Shown here: in pieces, positions 31,325 to 44,000 of the stretch
How positions within the stretch are numbered: position 1 is the first letter of the stretch
Layout of the letters: every line of letters begins with the position of its first letter
Assembly (NCBI GenBank): GCA_024036415.1
Contig: JAMWET010000169.1
Location: 62,001 to 126,000 of the forward strand
Direction of reading: 5' to 3'
Source: Prochilodus magdalenae
Taxonomy: Eukaryota > Chordata > Actinopteri > Characiformes > Prochilodontidae
Length of the DNA: 64,000 nt
The notes under the pieces: model-generated
The model's input: the letters and a program-made list of their open reading frames with translations, nothing else
Databases searched by the model: none
Told to the model about the DNA's origin: nothing
Translations under genes and position numbers: made by a program

Positions 31325-32225
31325 AGTAACATGGATCCAACTAAATAATTTTAGACCAATTTCAGACCTTCTGTTATTCAGTAAAGCCTGAGAAAGTTGT
31401 TTTCAAGCAATTAAATGCTTATTTGATATCCAACAAGTTTTTTTTGTCAGGTTTTCGTCCAAACCATAGTACTGAGACACCATTAGCTCAGCACCGGTGT
31501 ACAGAATCCTTCTGTTATAGTCTTATTGGACCTCTAACCCACCATCTGGAACACTCAGTCGGCCTCTCTGACACAGTTTTAGAATGGTTTAAATATTTAA
31601 CAAACAGAGTGTTCCGCGTTTCACTGGGAAAACATTCATCAAAAGATTTGTGTTTCTTGTGGAGTACCACAGGGGTCCGTTTTAGGGCATCTGCTTTTTT
31701 GAAATATTGATTCTTGACACTAAACCTCAAAGAACAATGCTTTATAATAAACTCGGCTCTTTAGATAGTAATATAAAATATAAAAATTAAGACATATTGC
31801 TAATGTTTTCTGTCTCAGAGGGATGCAGAGAAACTTGTTCATTCTTTTGTTTCAAGTAGAACTGATTACAGTAATGCCCTTCTTACTGGGGTTCCTAAGA
31901 AAACCGTCTGTTCCCTGCAACTTGGTGCAGAAAGCAGCAATTCGGATCCTAACAAAAACTATTAAGAGAGCTCGTATCACCCCTCTTCTGAAAGAGCTGC
32001 ACTCGCAACCTGTATCTATCAGAACAGAGTTTAAGTTCTGTTGCTGATCTATAAAGCTCAGAATAATCAAGCACCTGCTTAAATCACAGAATGTCTCTGG
32101 AGAACCATGAAGAGGCCTCTTTCAGTTATTATGCTTCTAAACAGTGGAACTCAATTCCAGCTTCTATTGGACACTCGAGCTCTCTGCTCACGTTTAAGAA
32201 ACACCCAAAATATATATATCTTTAA
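31325..32225 (+). mobile_element. L2/Rex-like LINE reverse transcriptase relic
   Basis: The plus strand reads NFRPISDL, then KVVFKQLNAYLI, SGFRPNHSTETPLA, GLSDTVLEWFKYLTNR, and later a frame with IRILTKTIKRARITPLLKEL and a HSQPVSIRTEFK stretch. This is the order found in the RT and C-terminal domain of L2-type non-LTR retrotransposons. Frameshifts, stops and internal deletions (the YxDD box is absent) make it a dead copy, extending to a CTGCTCACGTTTAAGAAACA end typical of the ORF terminus. Confidence 0.75.
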
Positions 32226-32421
32226 CTCAGCATTTAGTTAAAACTACATTAATGTGATATTTAAGTGTACATGTGTGTGTGTATGTGTATTTATATACAC
32301 ACATATATGCGTGTGTGTATGGACCATCACACAGTGGAAACATGTATTGTGGTGTGTGTCAGTGCGCTTGCCTAATGTAACTTACAGTTCTGACATGCAG
32401 CATTAATACAAAAAATACAGT

Positions 32422-32919
32422 GGAAAATACTGAAAAGCATCAAACACCCATCTTTAGTGTCAATCCTATTATTCACACCTGCTGTAGAAGTAGATTAGAA
32501 GTAATGCTGCTAATCAGGAAACAACTGTTGTTTTGTCTAGTTCCCTTTTTTATTCATATCTCCATGACAGCTAACCCTGACTGCAAAGATTAAAGAGGAA
32601 TGGGGAGAATTTCACCCTACAACACTGCAGAACGTAGCCTACTACATATAGTGAATCAACTAACAGCTGATTATATGTATTCCCAATTGTAAACGTCTGT
32701 TACACTGTAGAAAACTGGATCACCAGTGCAACCTAAAAATAAACTATGGTAATGATCTGATTTTTATTAAACACAAAATTCTTCTTGAGTTGAACAAGTG
32801 AAGTATTTTACACTTCAGATCAATGTTTGTCCTGTTTCACTTCAGATTTCACCAGTTCATAGCATCCATAATTTAAGTACCTTTTCATCTGTTCCTCATT
32901 CCTCATCTCTCTTTTCTTC
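32422..32919 (+). repeat. Duplicated block, copy 2
   Basis: Partner of the block at 28491-28962, about 3.9 kb away in the same orientation. Homology begins near GGAAAATACTGAAAA and stops after CATCTCTCTTTTCTTC; flanking DNA on both sides differs between the copies. Confidence 0.6.
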
Positions 32920-33789
32920 TATCAACTGATTCCATAACTATTTGCTATTTGTAAATGTATATTGAGCTGAACAGTGCATGTTGCAGTCTATACACTACTC
33001 TAAAACTACCCTGATAAACACTGAGCTTTACTGGATGTTGTTGCTACAAACCCACATCTTTTAGCAGTGGGTACTAATATAAGCTAGGTTATCTAGCAAC
33101 ATTAGAGCCGACTAGGGGCAAACTTTGTTTTTCTTAATTAATTTAGTAATTATAACTCAACTGTGACTATTTCTCTTTCCTTTTTATCACAAAAGAAGTG
33201 AGTAAATGCCAACTTACACAGCAGGGGACAAGAAGTGTTATTGTAGTGATAATGGCCTTGAATACGAGTAATTATAATACTATTACATTACTATATTTAA
33301 AAAGTAGGTATTAATACATTAAATATCTCAAATAAAGATGGATAATCAGTTGGAAACCTGGAAAAACATGGTCCAAAAACATATGCAACATCTTTAAACA
33401 TAATCTGTACAAACAAAACTAAAGCCAAACATGGTATTGCATGAGGGTAAAAAAAGGTCTTGGGAATGATCTCTCTATAGACAGAACAGCCTGAGTGGGT
33501 TCTGTGAGTAACTGATCAACAAACATTTCTGATCATCTGTAAAATGAGATTGAAAAATATTGTTATCTTTGGTGATGCATGTCTAAGTACCGTACAGCCT
33601 AGGGATTCTACAATCAGGCTGAACAGTGATCTGAATATTACAACACAATACTTTACTCCATCCTGTGAAGGGATGCTGTAATGGTTTGATTAGTTTTTCA
33701 TGTGAAAAAAATCTGAATTTTTGGCAAGAGTTCATGTTGAATCTGATTTAGACTAGAAAACAAGAAAAGTAGAAAATACAGACGCATGT

Positions 33790-34195
33790 GACGATGGACA
33801 AACAGATTGTGACGCGCACTGAACTAAAAGCAAGGCACAGTTTATTAAAGAGGTTTACTGAAACACAGCAACACAAAGAACAAGGAAAGACAATCAAGGG
33901 CTAAGCTGAACCATAGTCCATAAACAGGCAAGGGTCAAACCAAGCAGTCAATCAGACCAGGCAGAGGTATCAAAGGTGAATCAAAATAGAATCAAAGCCA
34001 GACTAACGACTAGTGAGAGAGACGAACTTAAACAAACAGACAAATTAACAACAGGTGACCAATCAGTATTCTTGAGACGAGTGCAAGGCAACGGGGTGTG
34101 ATTGGGTAAGGATGAACACGTGACATCAGGTGGCGGATTATGGGAAATGGAGTCCGGGAGATCGGAGGTGAGAGGAGAACCAGCAGGCATGACAA
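33790..34195. repeat. Probable dispersed non-autonomous element
   Basis: The stretch with CACAGTTTATTAAAGAGG, CCATAGTCCATAAACAGGCA-AGGGTCAAACCA and an end near AACCAGCAGGCATGACAACA resembles a familiar fish interspersed repeat with an amplicon-like composition. It is recognised by recall only, and no inverted ends were proven. Confidence 0.4.
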
Positions 34196-35889
34196 CACAC
34201 TTGTTTAGCTAATGAAAAGCATGTCAGGAGGCATGTTTGGAAGTCGATAAAAAAAAAAAAGTAATGTGAATTTTTTATAATATCATTTATCATTATATAT
34301 AATAATCTTTTTTTTTTTGGAAAGAGATAAACAATAATTTACAGTTTATGGTATTTACGCTGACTGAGAAGTGCAAAACCAATTAACATTTCAGAAAACA
34401 AAATCAAAACGATTTTACATGACACTGAGTGGGATGCATAGTTGACTGCATCCAAGCTGCATCTATACATGTCTTTGTGGAATTTACTGTATGACTCTAC
34501 AGAGCATAGGACATCTATGATATTCATATCTGTAACAAACAAACAAACAAACAGGTAGCCTTGCCACTTAATTAGCTACAAAGCTCTGTGTGCAAGTGCA
34601 AATCATGTCCTCAGCTGATCCTTCATTTCCGAGAACCTGCCCTGGGATTCTCAATTGAACACTGAAAGGTAGACTTCAGGGCCAGAACCTCGCCTAGAGA
34701 TCCAGTAACTGCAGGCAGAGCTGTTTACAGTCAAAAGCTCTTTTACTGATCGCAGGGGAGGGGCTACTGACTCGCAGGGCATGATCACCAATAGCCATAG
34801 AACTTCACCTCACGGTTAACAGCACAACTACCTGAAGTATCCCACACAACCTAACGCTAACCCTAGAGTGAAAGAAGGCGACGTCTAAATCTGCTCTTTT
34901 AAAAACTCTAAAGATCTTCCACAGAAAAAACAAAAGCGTGCCAGCTGGCTAAAACCCATGCCACAAAATGGACAAAACATGCTTTAGTGTCACAACCACG
35001 CCACACTCCTCTCACTGTACCACTGCAGAACAGTTTGATTGACCGCCACACTTCCTGTGTGTTAGACCTATCCTTTCCATCCAAATTCGAAGTTTGTAAA
35101 AGTGTTTAGGTACTGGTAAAAGTGTTTTACATCTTGTAAATTGTTTTTATTTTTGTAATTTTTTACTTGAATGTATTCTTTTTGTTTGTAAATTTGTTTT
35201 TATTTATATAAATTTGGTTTTCTGAAATTTGTTTTACACTTGGTAAGCACTTATTTGAATGTACATTTACTTAAGTACTTTTACTTATGTAGGAATTTTC
35301 AGTTTCTGTAAGAACATAATTGGAAACTCAAGAGGCATATGGGCTGAATTTAAGTCAGGTAGGTAACCATCTGAAATCTTCACCACCGCTGTATCTGAAT
35401 ACCCTGAATGTCTTTTTTGAACATTGCTTTTTTTATGAATTCTTATTCCCAGACATGCTGGCGAGCCCCAGTCATTTAGGTGTTTTAATGCATGGTTTAC
35501 ATTATCAGATGGAGATTGTTGTGGTAATGGCAAAGAATGTAGAACACTATCTCTACTAAGACAATGAGATAAGGAGACAAGTGAGGGACATAAACCAGTT
35601 TAGCAAGGGTCAAAACAGGTGAGGTATATGATGAACCTAACACAGACTGACATTCAAATGTGAGTACCTGAATCTGGCAGCAGCATCTGAATCAAGGTGA
35701 GGTGGCTAAGCAGACACGTTTACTATATATTGTTATATGTGCTGTAGACTTTAGTCAGAGGTTTCTCTAGCATGTAAAACACTGTCGATTGTTATTACCG
35801 CTTTTAAACACTCATTTTCTATTTAAGCGGCTTTTAGCAGCTCTACAGTTACAGACTGTAGCTCTCGGAATACCTTGTTAGTCCCTGTC

Positions 35890-36065
35890 ACCTGGTTCTT
35901 CCGGGGTCAGGACCTTTACAGGACCAACACAGAGCAGGTCTTATGTGGGTGATGGATCATTCTCGACACTGCAGTGACACTGATGTGATCATGATGTGTT
36001 AGTGTGTTTCGCTGGTACGAGTGGGTCAGAAACAGCAGTGCTGCTGGAGTTTTGGTAGGTATGGT
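35890..36065 (+). repeat. Dispersed fish repeat, copy 2
   Basis: GGGTCAGGACCTTTACAGGA, GGGTGATGGATCATTCTCGA, CTGCAGTGACACTGATGTGA and GAGTGGGTCAGAAACAGCAG match, in order, the copy at 3.92-4.18 kb. It ends early, so only half of the element may be present. Confidence 0.65.
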
Positions 36066-37081
36066 TTGAAGAGCTGATAAAATAATAGTGTACATAGTGA
36101 ATGCATATATTACTATTGAAATAATGACAGACTACAGACTTAACCCTCCTGGCACTGAGTATTAATGATAAATAAACATCAGCAAACAATAAATAGCCAT
36201 ATTACAAAGGCCAGCATTTTATATACCCGGCATTAACCTGCTATTCTATCTAGTCGTTCCTCCACTTCTCTTTTGTCCAGAAATCATTTAAAATGTTAAA
36301 AATGTTTATGAACCTGATGGAAATTATCTGAACTTAATTTAAACACAGTTGAGATTATTTTCAGTTAATATATAATTCTGTTTAATAATTTCATACAGGT
36401 ACTTTTTGTAAGCTTAACTTTTACTTCTAGTGACAATAAAAGAAAACCATGGTAATTAATACTCTGGAAATTAACATAACAACAAAATAATATATTTTAA
36501 ACATGTAGATTATACTAAATTATACATACACATTTAATTGTACTTTGGATAATCAATAAACCAGTCTAAGTGAAGCTAGCAAATTACATAATGATGTCAT
36601 TTTTCTGTGTCTGGTGATGCAGTGCTGTTTTTCTTCCTCTGCCATTCTAACACACGTTTAAAATGTTTTTTAAATTGTGTTGATGATTAAACTTATTTTC
36701 TTAACAATAACAAGGCACATAAAAATACAGCCATACCAATAAAGGTAGATTGATACAAAAATTGGTAATCCAGAAGGTGAGACCTGTGAAAAATGCCCTT
36801 TTAAAAGGTTTCTGAGAGCTGTTTTGTATTTGGAATAATATTTCTTATTTAAGATTTACATTATGTCTTAGGAAAAGTATCATTTACACAAAAAGTGCAC
36901 AAAAAGAATTCTGTGCTTGGAGATAGTGACATTTTAGTGGTACAGTGTGTTGTTTTCTATGAAGTGTTGATATTAAAATGGATTACTCTGCTGTCATTTT
37001 ACAGACACACCCAGAGAAAAACATTTGTGTGTAAAAACGTTAAAGCAGTAACTGTTAAATTCTGATATCTGAAAGAGCAGC

Positions 37082-38055
37082 ATGGCAGGTAAGTCATTAG
37101 TCCATTACTTATACAGCAATTCCGTAATGTAGTTATTTGAGTTAAATTTGCCTTTAGATGTGCTTCAGAATTAGAAACCCAAAATAGTGTTTCTGAAAGA
37201 TGTGTTAGGTAAAACAGGAATGCTGATGAGTAGTTAGGAGCTTTATTCTCTGTGTAGGCTAAGGGCAAAATTGTGACTTTTTTTAATGATAAAACAATAA
37301 AGGAGTAACTGATCTCCGACACAATAACTGTGCACTGCATCTGTCGTCGGCATAATTTAATGTAGTGTTGCTATTCGCTTATGACTCTGAATGAAAGTAC
37401 AAGAGAAGGAAATGTTTTGCAACAAGCAGCTTGTTACGTGAATATGCAATTAAACTATTGCTAGCCTTCGGGGAACCAGAGAGCACTGGCCCCTGTTCGG
37501 GCAGTGTCTGAGCTCATGGCAAGTTTAGACTGTAATCTTCCTGTACTAACTGGAAAATATTATCCAACAGAACACTAAGCATGGGTGTAAGGCACTCTGG
37601 ATAAGAGTGTCTGCTAAATGCCTTAAATGTAAATGTAAATACAGACAAAAACTGACAGTTTTTCTAGCCTATTTCACCCGCAACCCCCCCTCCCCCCCCC
37701 AGACATTTATTGGTTAAGCCTGTCACCATCATAACACTGTGGCTGGATTAACTGGCATGTAAAAAATTGTGATTATCAACTGTATTTCTTTTGGTTTATT
37801 TAATTAATCTATTAATATACAAGCATAAAGCTTCCAGATTAGATCACTGATATGCTATCTTCCTAGCTGTCAAAACTGACACTGCTGAACCTCAAATAAA
37901 CAAACACAACTGATCACAAATGTGTTTTCTTATTTCAATCTTTATCTACAGGCGCAGGATCAAAAGGTTTGATGATATTTGCTGCTGTTTTGCTCATTTA
38001 CATACACATGGGGTACATGCATGACATCTACAGTGCATCAGACCTCATTGCAGAA
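37082..38055 (+). CDS. adgrf5: adgrf5-like exons 1-2: start codon and signal peptide
   Basis: Exon 1 contributes only ATG GCA G before GTAAGT; exon 2 (37952-38055) completes Gly and encodes AGSKGLMIFAAVLLIYIHMG, a clear signal-peptide core, then YMHDIYSASDLIAE, ending in phase 0 before GTAAGA. A possible acceptor CATTTTACAG at 36995-37004 suggests that exon 1 begins there and that a 5' UTR exon lies further upstream. A very small first coding exon is easily missed by gene finders. Confidence 0.85.
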
Positions 38056-41000
38056 GTAAGAGTTATTTTTCATACTGATTTTTAACACACATAACCAATT
38101 TATACTCATAAATTAAGCTTGTAGAAAGCTATAATCTTTCGAGTTTGATATTGCATTAGGAAGGTAGTTAGTGTTGATATCTGACTATAAAGCCTAGCTA
38201 AAGTGATGCTTTTTTGAAATGTAACCAGTTAGTACATGTTTAATACCATAAAATAAAGCGTCATGGTTGTGCTTGGGTTCTACAATGTTAGGATGGAGTG
38301 TAGGTTGCATGTGTGAGATGTCATTATAAGGGGCAATTCAACAATCAGAGTCTCAACAACCAGGGCAGGCAACGAGGTACTTACAGGGCACCAGAGGAAA
38401 AGCCAAAAAGTAAAGACACAAAACAACCAAAACAAAGGATCTAACTAACTAGGAGCTGATTTTGACTTTTTCCATAATCAAACTGTATCCATTTTTCTTC
38501 ATCTAAACAGCAACACATAAAAAACAAAAAATCCAAAATCTGATTTTAGGAAATCAGATTGGGAACACATTGGGAAATGTTCCCAATCAATCCAGAGTGA
38601 TGGCCAATAACACACTGGCCATCACTGGACACATTAATTCGACCTGATCACTTGCAAAAACTGTGCAGGCAGTTGTCTCAAAAGGTCTCATTTGAGAAAC
38701 AAATCTAAATTTGCCAAATTTTTACCAAACTTGCAGTAACTGAAACTAGGCATATCTCTTTTCTTTATAGCATCATTGTGATATAAGATCACTAATCCTC
38801 AAAAGACCTTGCTAACTTGCAATCGTTTGTTTTTTTTGTATTTTTGTTATACAAATGAAAGTGGGCCATTTAAAATTAGAGTTCTGTAGAATATATATAT
38901 TCAAAGCGTATATCAAAAATCTAACTAAATCTTGACCACAGATTAGAATATTTAAATATTACTTTCAGTACAAAATAAGCGATGTGAATAAAGCTAAGTA
39001 CTGCAAAGTAATCCCAGAACCCCATGATTTGCACACAAGAATAGCTGGCTATGCCAGTGTGGCTTTATTATGTTTCCTTTTTTATTTTTCACTTACAGCA
39101 TAGTTACGCAGATGAACATCTATATCAGTTAAGACAAAAACGAGAGGGTGAGTAAGAATAATGTGTGTGTGTTATATATATACACACACATATATACATA
39201 TATATGTATGTATAAGGAAAGCTGTACCATGCAGTGCTGTGAATTTTACACCATTTTTTAACCTGTTCCCCATTACTGTTCCCAGTCAACACAAATCCAG
39301 TGGAATATATTGCAATGGCAGAGTTAACAACAGCCTCATGGATTACAGTGAATTATGTCAATGCTTACCTGAGTAAACTGGGTGTTGGAATACCGATTGA
39401 AAACTCCACTTTAATCATCAGTCTGAACATTTCAACAGGTGAGTTTCACTTTACCTATATTGAGGATGTTCTTTGAAATCAATTTTAGAAGGGTTTCAGC
39501 TTGTTTCTGTTTTATAAATGAATCACAGTGTGATGTTTATTCCTTTTTCTATTAGTGTGCCAGACAGCTGGAACTGGAACGCAGTGCAGATGTGAGAATT
39601 CGTATGTTTGGCCATACGATGACTGTTTGACTTATCAAGCCTGTGACTCAATAAGTATTGGAACATGTGGCTGTATCAATGGCATTCCAAGTAGTGGACA
39701 GATGTGCATTCCCAAAAGTGGTAAGTAAAGTCACAACATTACAGGATCACAGTACCTAGAATGCCATTTTTTGCTTTTAAATGACCATTATCTTGTTTTA
39801 CAGAATTGCCGGTCATTGACTTTACAGTTCAAATTGAGACAAATGCAAGTACTCTCCTGGTAAACTATATACAGTCTATCAGCTCTGTCCAATATGCAAA
39901 TCAAATAATAGAAATCGTAATGATGGATGTGACAACAGGTAAGATAACAGTGTTGTGACATAATTCCATAAATCTGGTGTCATAATAGGCTTCTTTAATC
40001 GTGAACACTAGCAGCGTTTTTCATTTAAATGATATTTAAGAACAGAAATAGTGAAGCATCACAGATTCAGTAGGTTCAGGTTCAGAAATTTACATTTTAA
40101 ATACTAGAGAAATATTTTTAATAAATATTGCACCATTTACGTTAGCTGAATATATTAGTGTAAAGAGTTCTAAATTTGAAAAAAAAATATGTTTCTATTT
40201 TGTAATGTATTGCAGCATATTAAATTAGAAAGGATTAACAGTCAAACTTAAGTCAGTAGTTGCTAAGCTGTTTAGGCCCTATTGGTTGTTTAGGCCCTAT
40301 TGGTTGCAGCTCTTGATCTCTTATAGTTAATTTGTATGATTACATGATGGCATGATGAGAATTTTTTTAAGATAGTACTATATTATGCTTTTTAACTGCT
40401 TCTCTTAATATCAACTAATCTGTGTTCTGATTCAGCACAAATTCAAGTCTTCAAGTCTTTTCAGTCTTTGAACAAAGAGGTTCAATTCAAGATACAGAAA
40501 AAATCCACAAACAATTAAATGTTCCAAATTTAACAACAAATGACATGTAGAAAAAATAGCCCCAACTTTAAAGTTAAGTGTGTTAATATCTTCTCAATCG
40601 GTTACATAGTGGCATAGGTTAAACAGCCAATATCATCAATCAGGCTCTAAAAGTATTCTTCATCAACTCAGTTCTTTAGTTTAAATTAGTTTTCTGTCTT
40701 TTCACAGAGTGCAGTTCAGTCAACACTGGATACCAATGCAAATGTGAAGATCAGTATTTCTGGCCGTGCAGCAAGTGTCAGAGCTACGGATACTGTGATG
40801 CCATCACCAATAACACATGTGGATGCATCAGTGCTTTTCCAGCGAGTGGTCCGTACTGCCAACCAATCACAGAAATAGGTATGTAAACACTGTAACACAG
40901 ATGTTCATCAGTTAAAGAATGTTTCCCTTAGTGGGTCTTTAGTTTACAGTGGCTATGAATGGAATATGTGGCTGGGGCAGAAAAACAGCTTCCATACTAG

Positions 41001-44000
41001 CACCGGTTAGAGTCCTTTAGTGTATCGTTTGTTTACATTAGATAGCAAAGTATCTACTTTGTGGTCTAATTACATCAGTTTGCCATATTTAATTAATTAA
41101 ACACAGAGGATCATTTGTGTTTATGCTAAAAATTTTTGAGCATTTATTTTTGCAGGGCAGTGATAAAAATATAAACCTTAAATGTATTAGGTACTGTGTC
41201 TGAACTTTCTGCCTGAGTGGTTTAACTGAAAAAATTAATTGTGTTATTTTTGCTTTACAGATTTTACTGGATGTGCAGGTAAATTGATGATACTGAAAAC
41301 GAGACTAAATGAGAAGTACTAACATAAGTTTACAGTATGTGGACCAAATTTCGTGTTCAAACTTCACAGTCACATAAGATCCCGTTCATGAAGGGATTTT
41401 GGTGTCCAGAGGAGTCACTACAGTAGACACCCAGTAAAATGCCCCTCCACAGTGTACATCTCCGCTATAATAACATTTTCAACTTTTTAAACAACACTAA
41501 CATTATACGCAACCATACTCCCCATATAAACTTCATTTTCCACAGTGTCCCATATATTACAGAGGTAAGATTAATTCAATTTATTGAGAGCATGCCATTT
41601 TACAGTGGTAGGGATAGGAGACAGCGATCACAATGTTGACAAACAACATTATTTACACTCCCAAACCACCAATGAGCTTAGATCTGTCTTCTAATGTTTT
41701 AAACTGCTCAGATATCAGGTAGCGTGCTTGGAAATATTATATTATTTAAAATATTGCTTCAGACATCTAGTTAACAACAGCTGAGGAATAACACTTCCTG
41801 CCATGACAATGATGTATTAAGTAATCTGATACATTTCCATATATCTATACTTAAAACTTTTTAAGCCTTGACTCTGACCTAGGAACAGCTTTCTATTTGG
41901 GAAACACACAAGCCACCTGCATGACGCTGAATTCGCAGGGGAGGTCACCATCGATCACACACTGCACATTACTTCACTTGTTTTTACTTAGTGAATCAAC
42001 AACACACAGAGCTTCTGCTCCTTACTGTATGGGCGCGTCACACAAGAATGCTCTCAGATTAATGATGATATGAGAAAAGCCAGCAGAAGCAACCTGAAAA
42101 CAGCCAGAACAACAACATGGCTAAACTTTACATGCAAGCATTTAAACCAATAGAAACTGCTTTCAAAACAAGATAATCTGGTCAGACTTAACAAGAATAG
42201 AAATGGATTAGTTCCTCATGTTTGGATTCAGAATGATTATATCTTGTGTCTTAAAAAGAGGAAAGAGTTAAACCATAATACTGCAAAAAGCAAATAACTC
42301 TTACTGCAGTTGTTACTAACCTGTGCTTTAGTAGCAAAGTATTCATTTGACTAACTGGTGGTGCCTTTTTCTATCAGTTTAGCTGTTTTTTAAAAACATC
42401 TTTCTTTGTGCTTATGAATGTATACTTCATATGTTCATATTTATGTCGAAAGACGTTGCTTGTGGTAAAGGAAATCTATTTTTCTCATTGCAATGATCAC
42501 TTCTTTTTTTTTTTTGGGGCCCACTAGAATAGATGTACATGCTTCAGTTTTCTAAAACAATGTTTTTGTTATTTTGTTCATCTGTATTTACCCTCTTTTT
42601 GAAATACTATGTTGGAGCTTCTGTGTCTTTAAGCCCTGCCTCCAGATAATGCTAGTGTGCTCTGATTGGTCAGCTCTGCCACTCTCTTCTGATTGTTCAA
42701 GGCATCCTGCTACAGGTTGCACCACCACACTGCTATGGCTATTCTTACAGTGGTGTTGATTTTCCTAATCCTAAGTGTCAAGTAGAAGAAGTTGGTAGAG
42801 ATAATCCACTTTCGCAAGGCAAAGTGGAGCAGGACATTTCAGTCTTTACTATTTTAGCTCTCTGCAACCAAACTAAACCACCAGTTAATGAAGTGTGACA
42901 TATCACTCCCGTTTTCACTCCTCTAGAGTTCAGTGGTGGTGTGCTTTACACCCAGTATTTCCAACATTTTCTACCACAAAGCCCACCTTGATAATAACTA
43001 CAAAACATAGCTGCCCACCAGAAAACTTTTCTGAATACAAATTCAAACAAGGGAGCTATGAAAGCACACCTAGACACCTCACCATGTTTCTGTTTCAGTG
43101 CCCCTTTCAATGCCGGGTATGTTTTACAAATATAGTTCTGCCTGTTTGACTTCATTATAAATTGCGATGGTGTAATTTGTTTTGCAGTCAGAATAGACAA
43201 TCATAGACAGAACCAATGATAAGACTATGCTCAAGCACAGTTAATAAAAGCTTTAATACGTGAGCTCAAAGGCAGAATAATCCATAATCCTTGGCCAGAG
43301 AGGGCTGAGCACGAAGTTATTAAGGTGATTAAGATCATTAAGGTCACTTTGCTTTTGGGCGTCTCCTTCTCTCACTATTGCATTGACAGATGCTCCTGTT
43401 TTCAGTGTTTCCATGTCTGTTCAAATGCTTTCACAAGTTGCTGGGGTGAAGATATATTAGCTTTACTGACTAAAATTTATGATGCTGTTAATTTTTACCA
43501 GTGTATTTGTTTATTTGCATTAGATTGTATACTTTAAATAATGTTGTTTTTTGTTTTTTTCAGTGACCACTATCCCTACAACTACAGGTATGGTTTACAG
43601 ATACAGTTCTATCTTTTTTCATTCATTAGAAATCTTGATTAATCTCTTACAGTAATAACTGGTATGGGTGAATTGACGGTAGTTGAGGTCATTTGGGACA
43701 TGTTGCTTTTGGGGCATCTCCTTCTCTCACTTTTATTTTGAGAGGTGCTCCTGCTTCCAGTGTTTCAATGTTTTTAATGGCAGTTTAAATTCCTCCACTC
43801 CACTGTAGTCCTGTCCCAATACCAAAATTATGAGATTGATATGATTCCTGCCTAAATATACTCATCGACCAAAAACATAACACCTCCTGGGACACATTAT
43901 TGCAGCTGGGCCTGTAGATCCTACACACTTATAGGCTGCCGAAACTGGCGTCCCAGCTGGTCCCATAAATGCTCGATTGTCCATAAATCTTGCAACCAAG

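Larger units (their letters stand above)
25060..37081. other. Intergenic region before the adhesion GPCR gene
   Basis: Twelve kilobases without a recognisable gene. It holds an L1-type relic (25.85-26.36 kb), a Tc1 relic (28.04-28.25), dispersed repeat A (28.31-28.46), a duplicated block (28.49-28.96 and 32.42-32.92), an L2-type relic (31.33-32.23), a further dispersed repeat (33.79-34.19) and a copy of the 3.9-kb repeat (35.89-36.06). A palindromic tact/gtat-rich stretch near 26.46-27.13 kb may be another small DNA element. Short ORFs show no domain. Confidence 0.55.
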
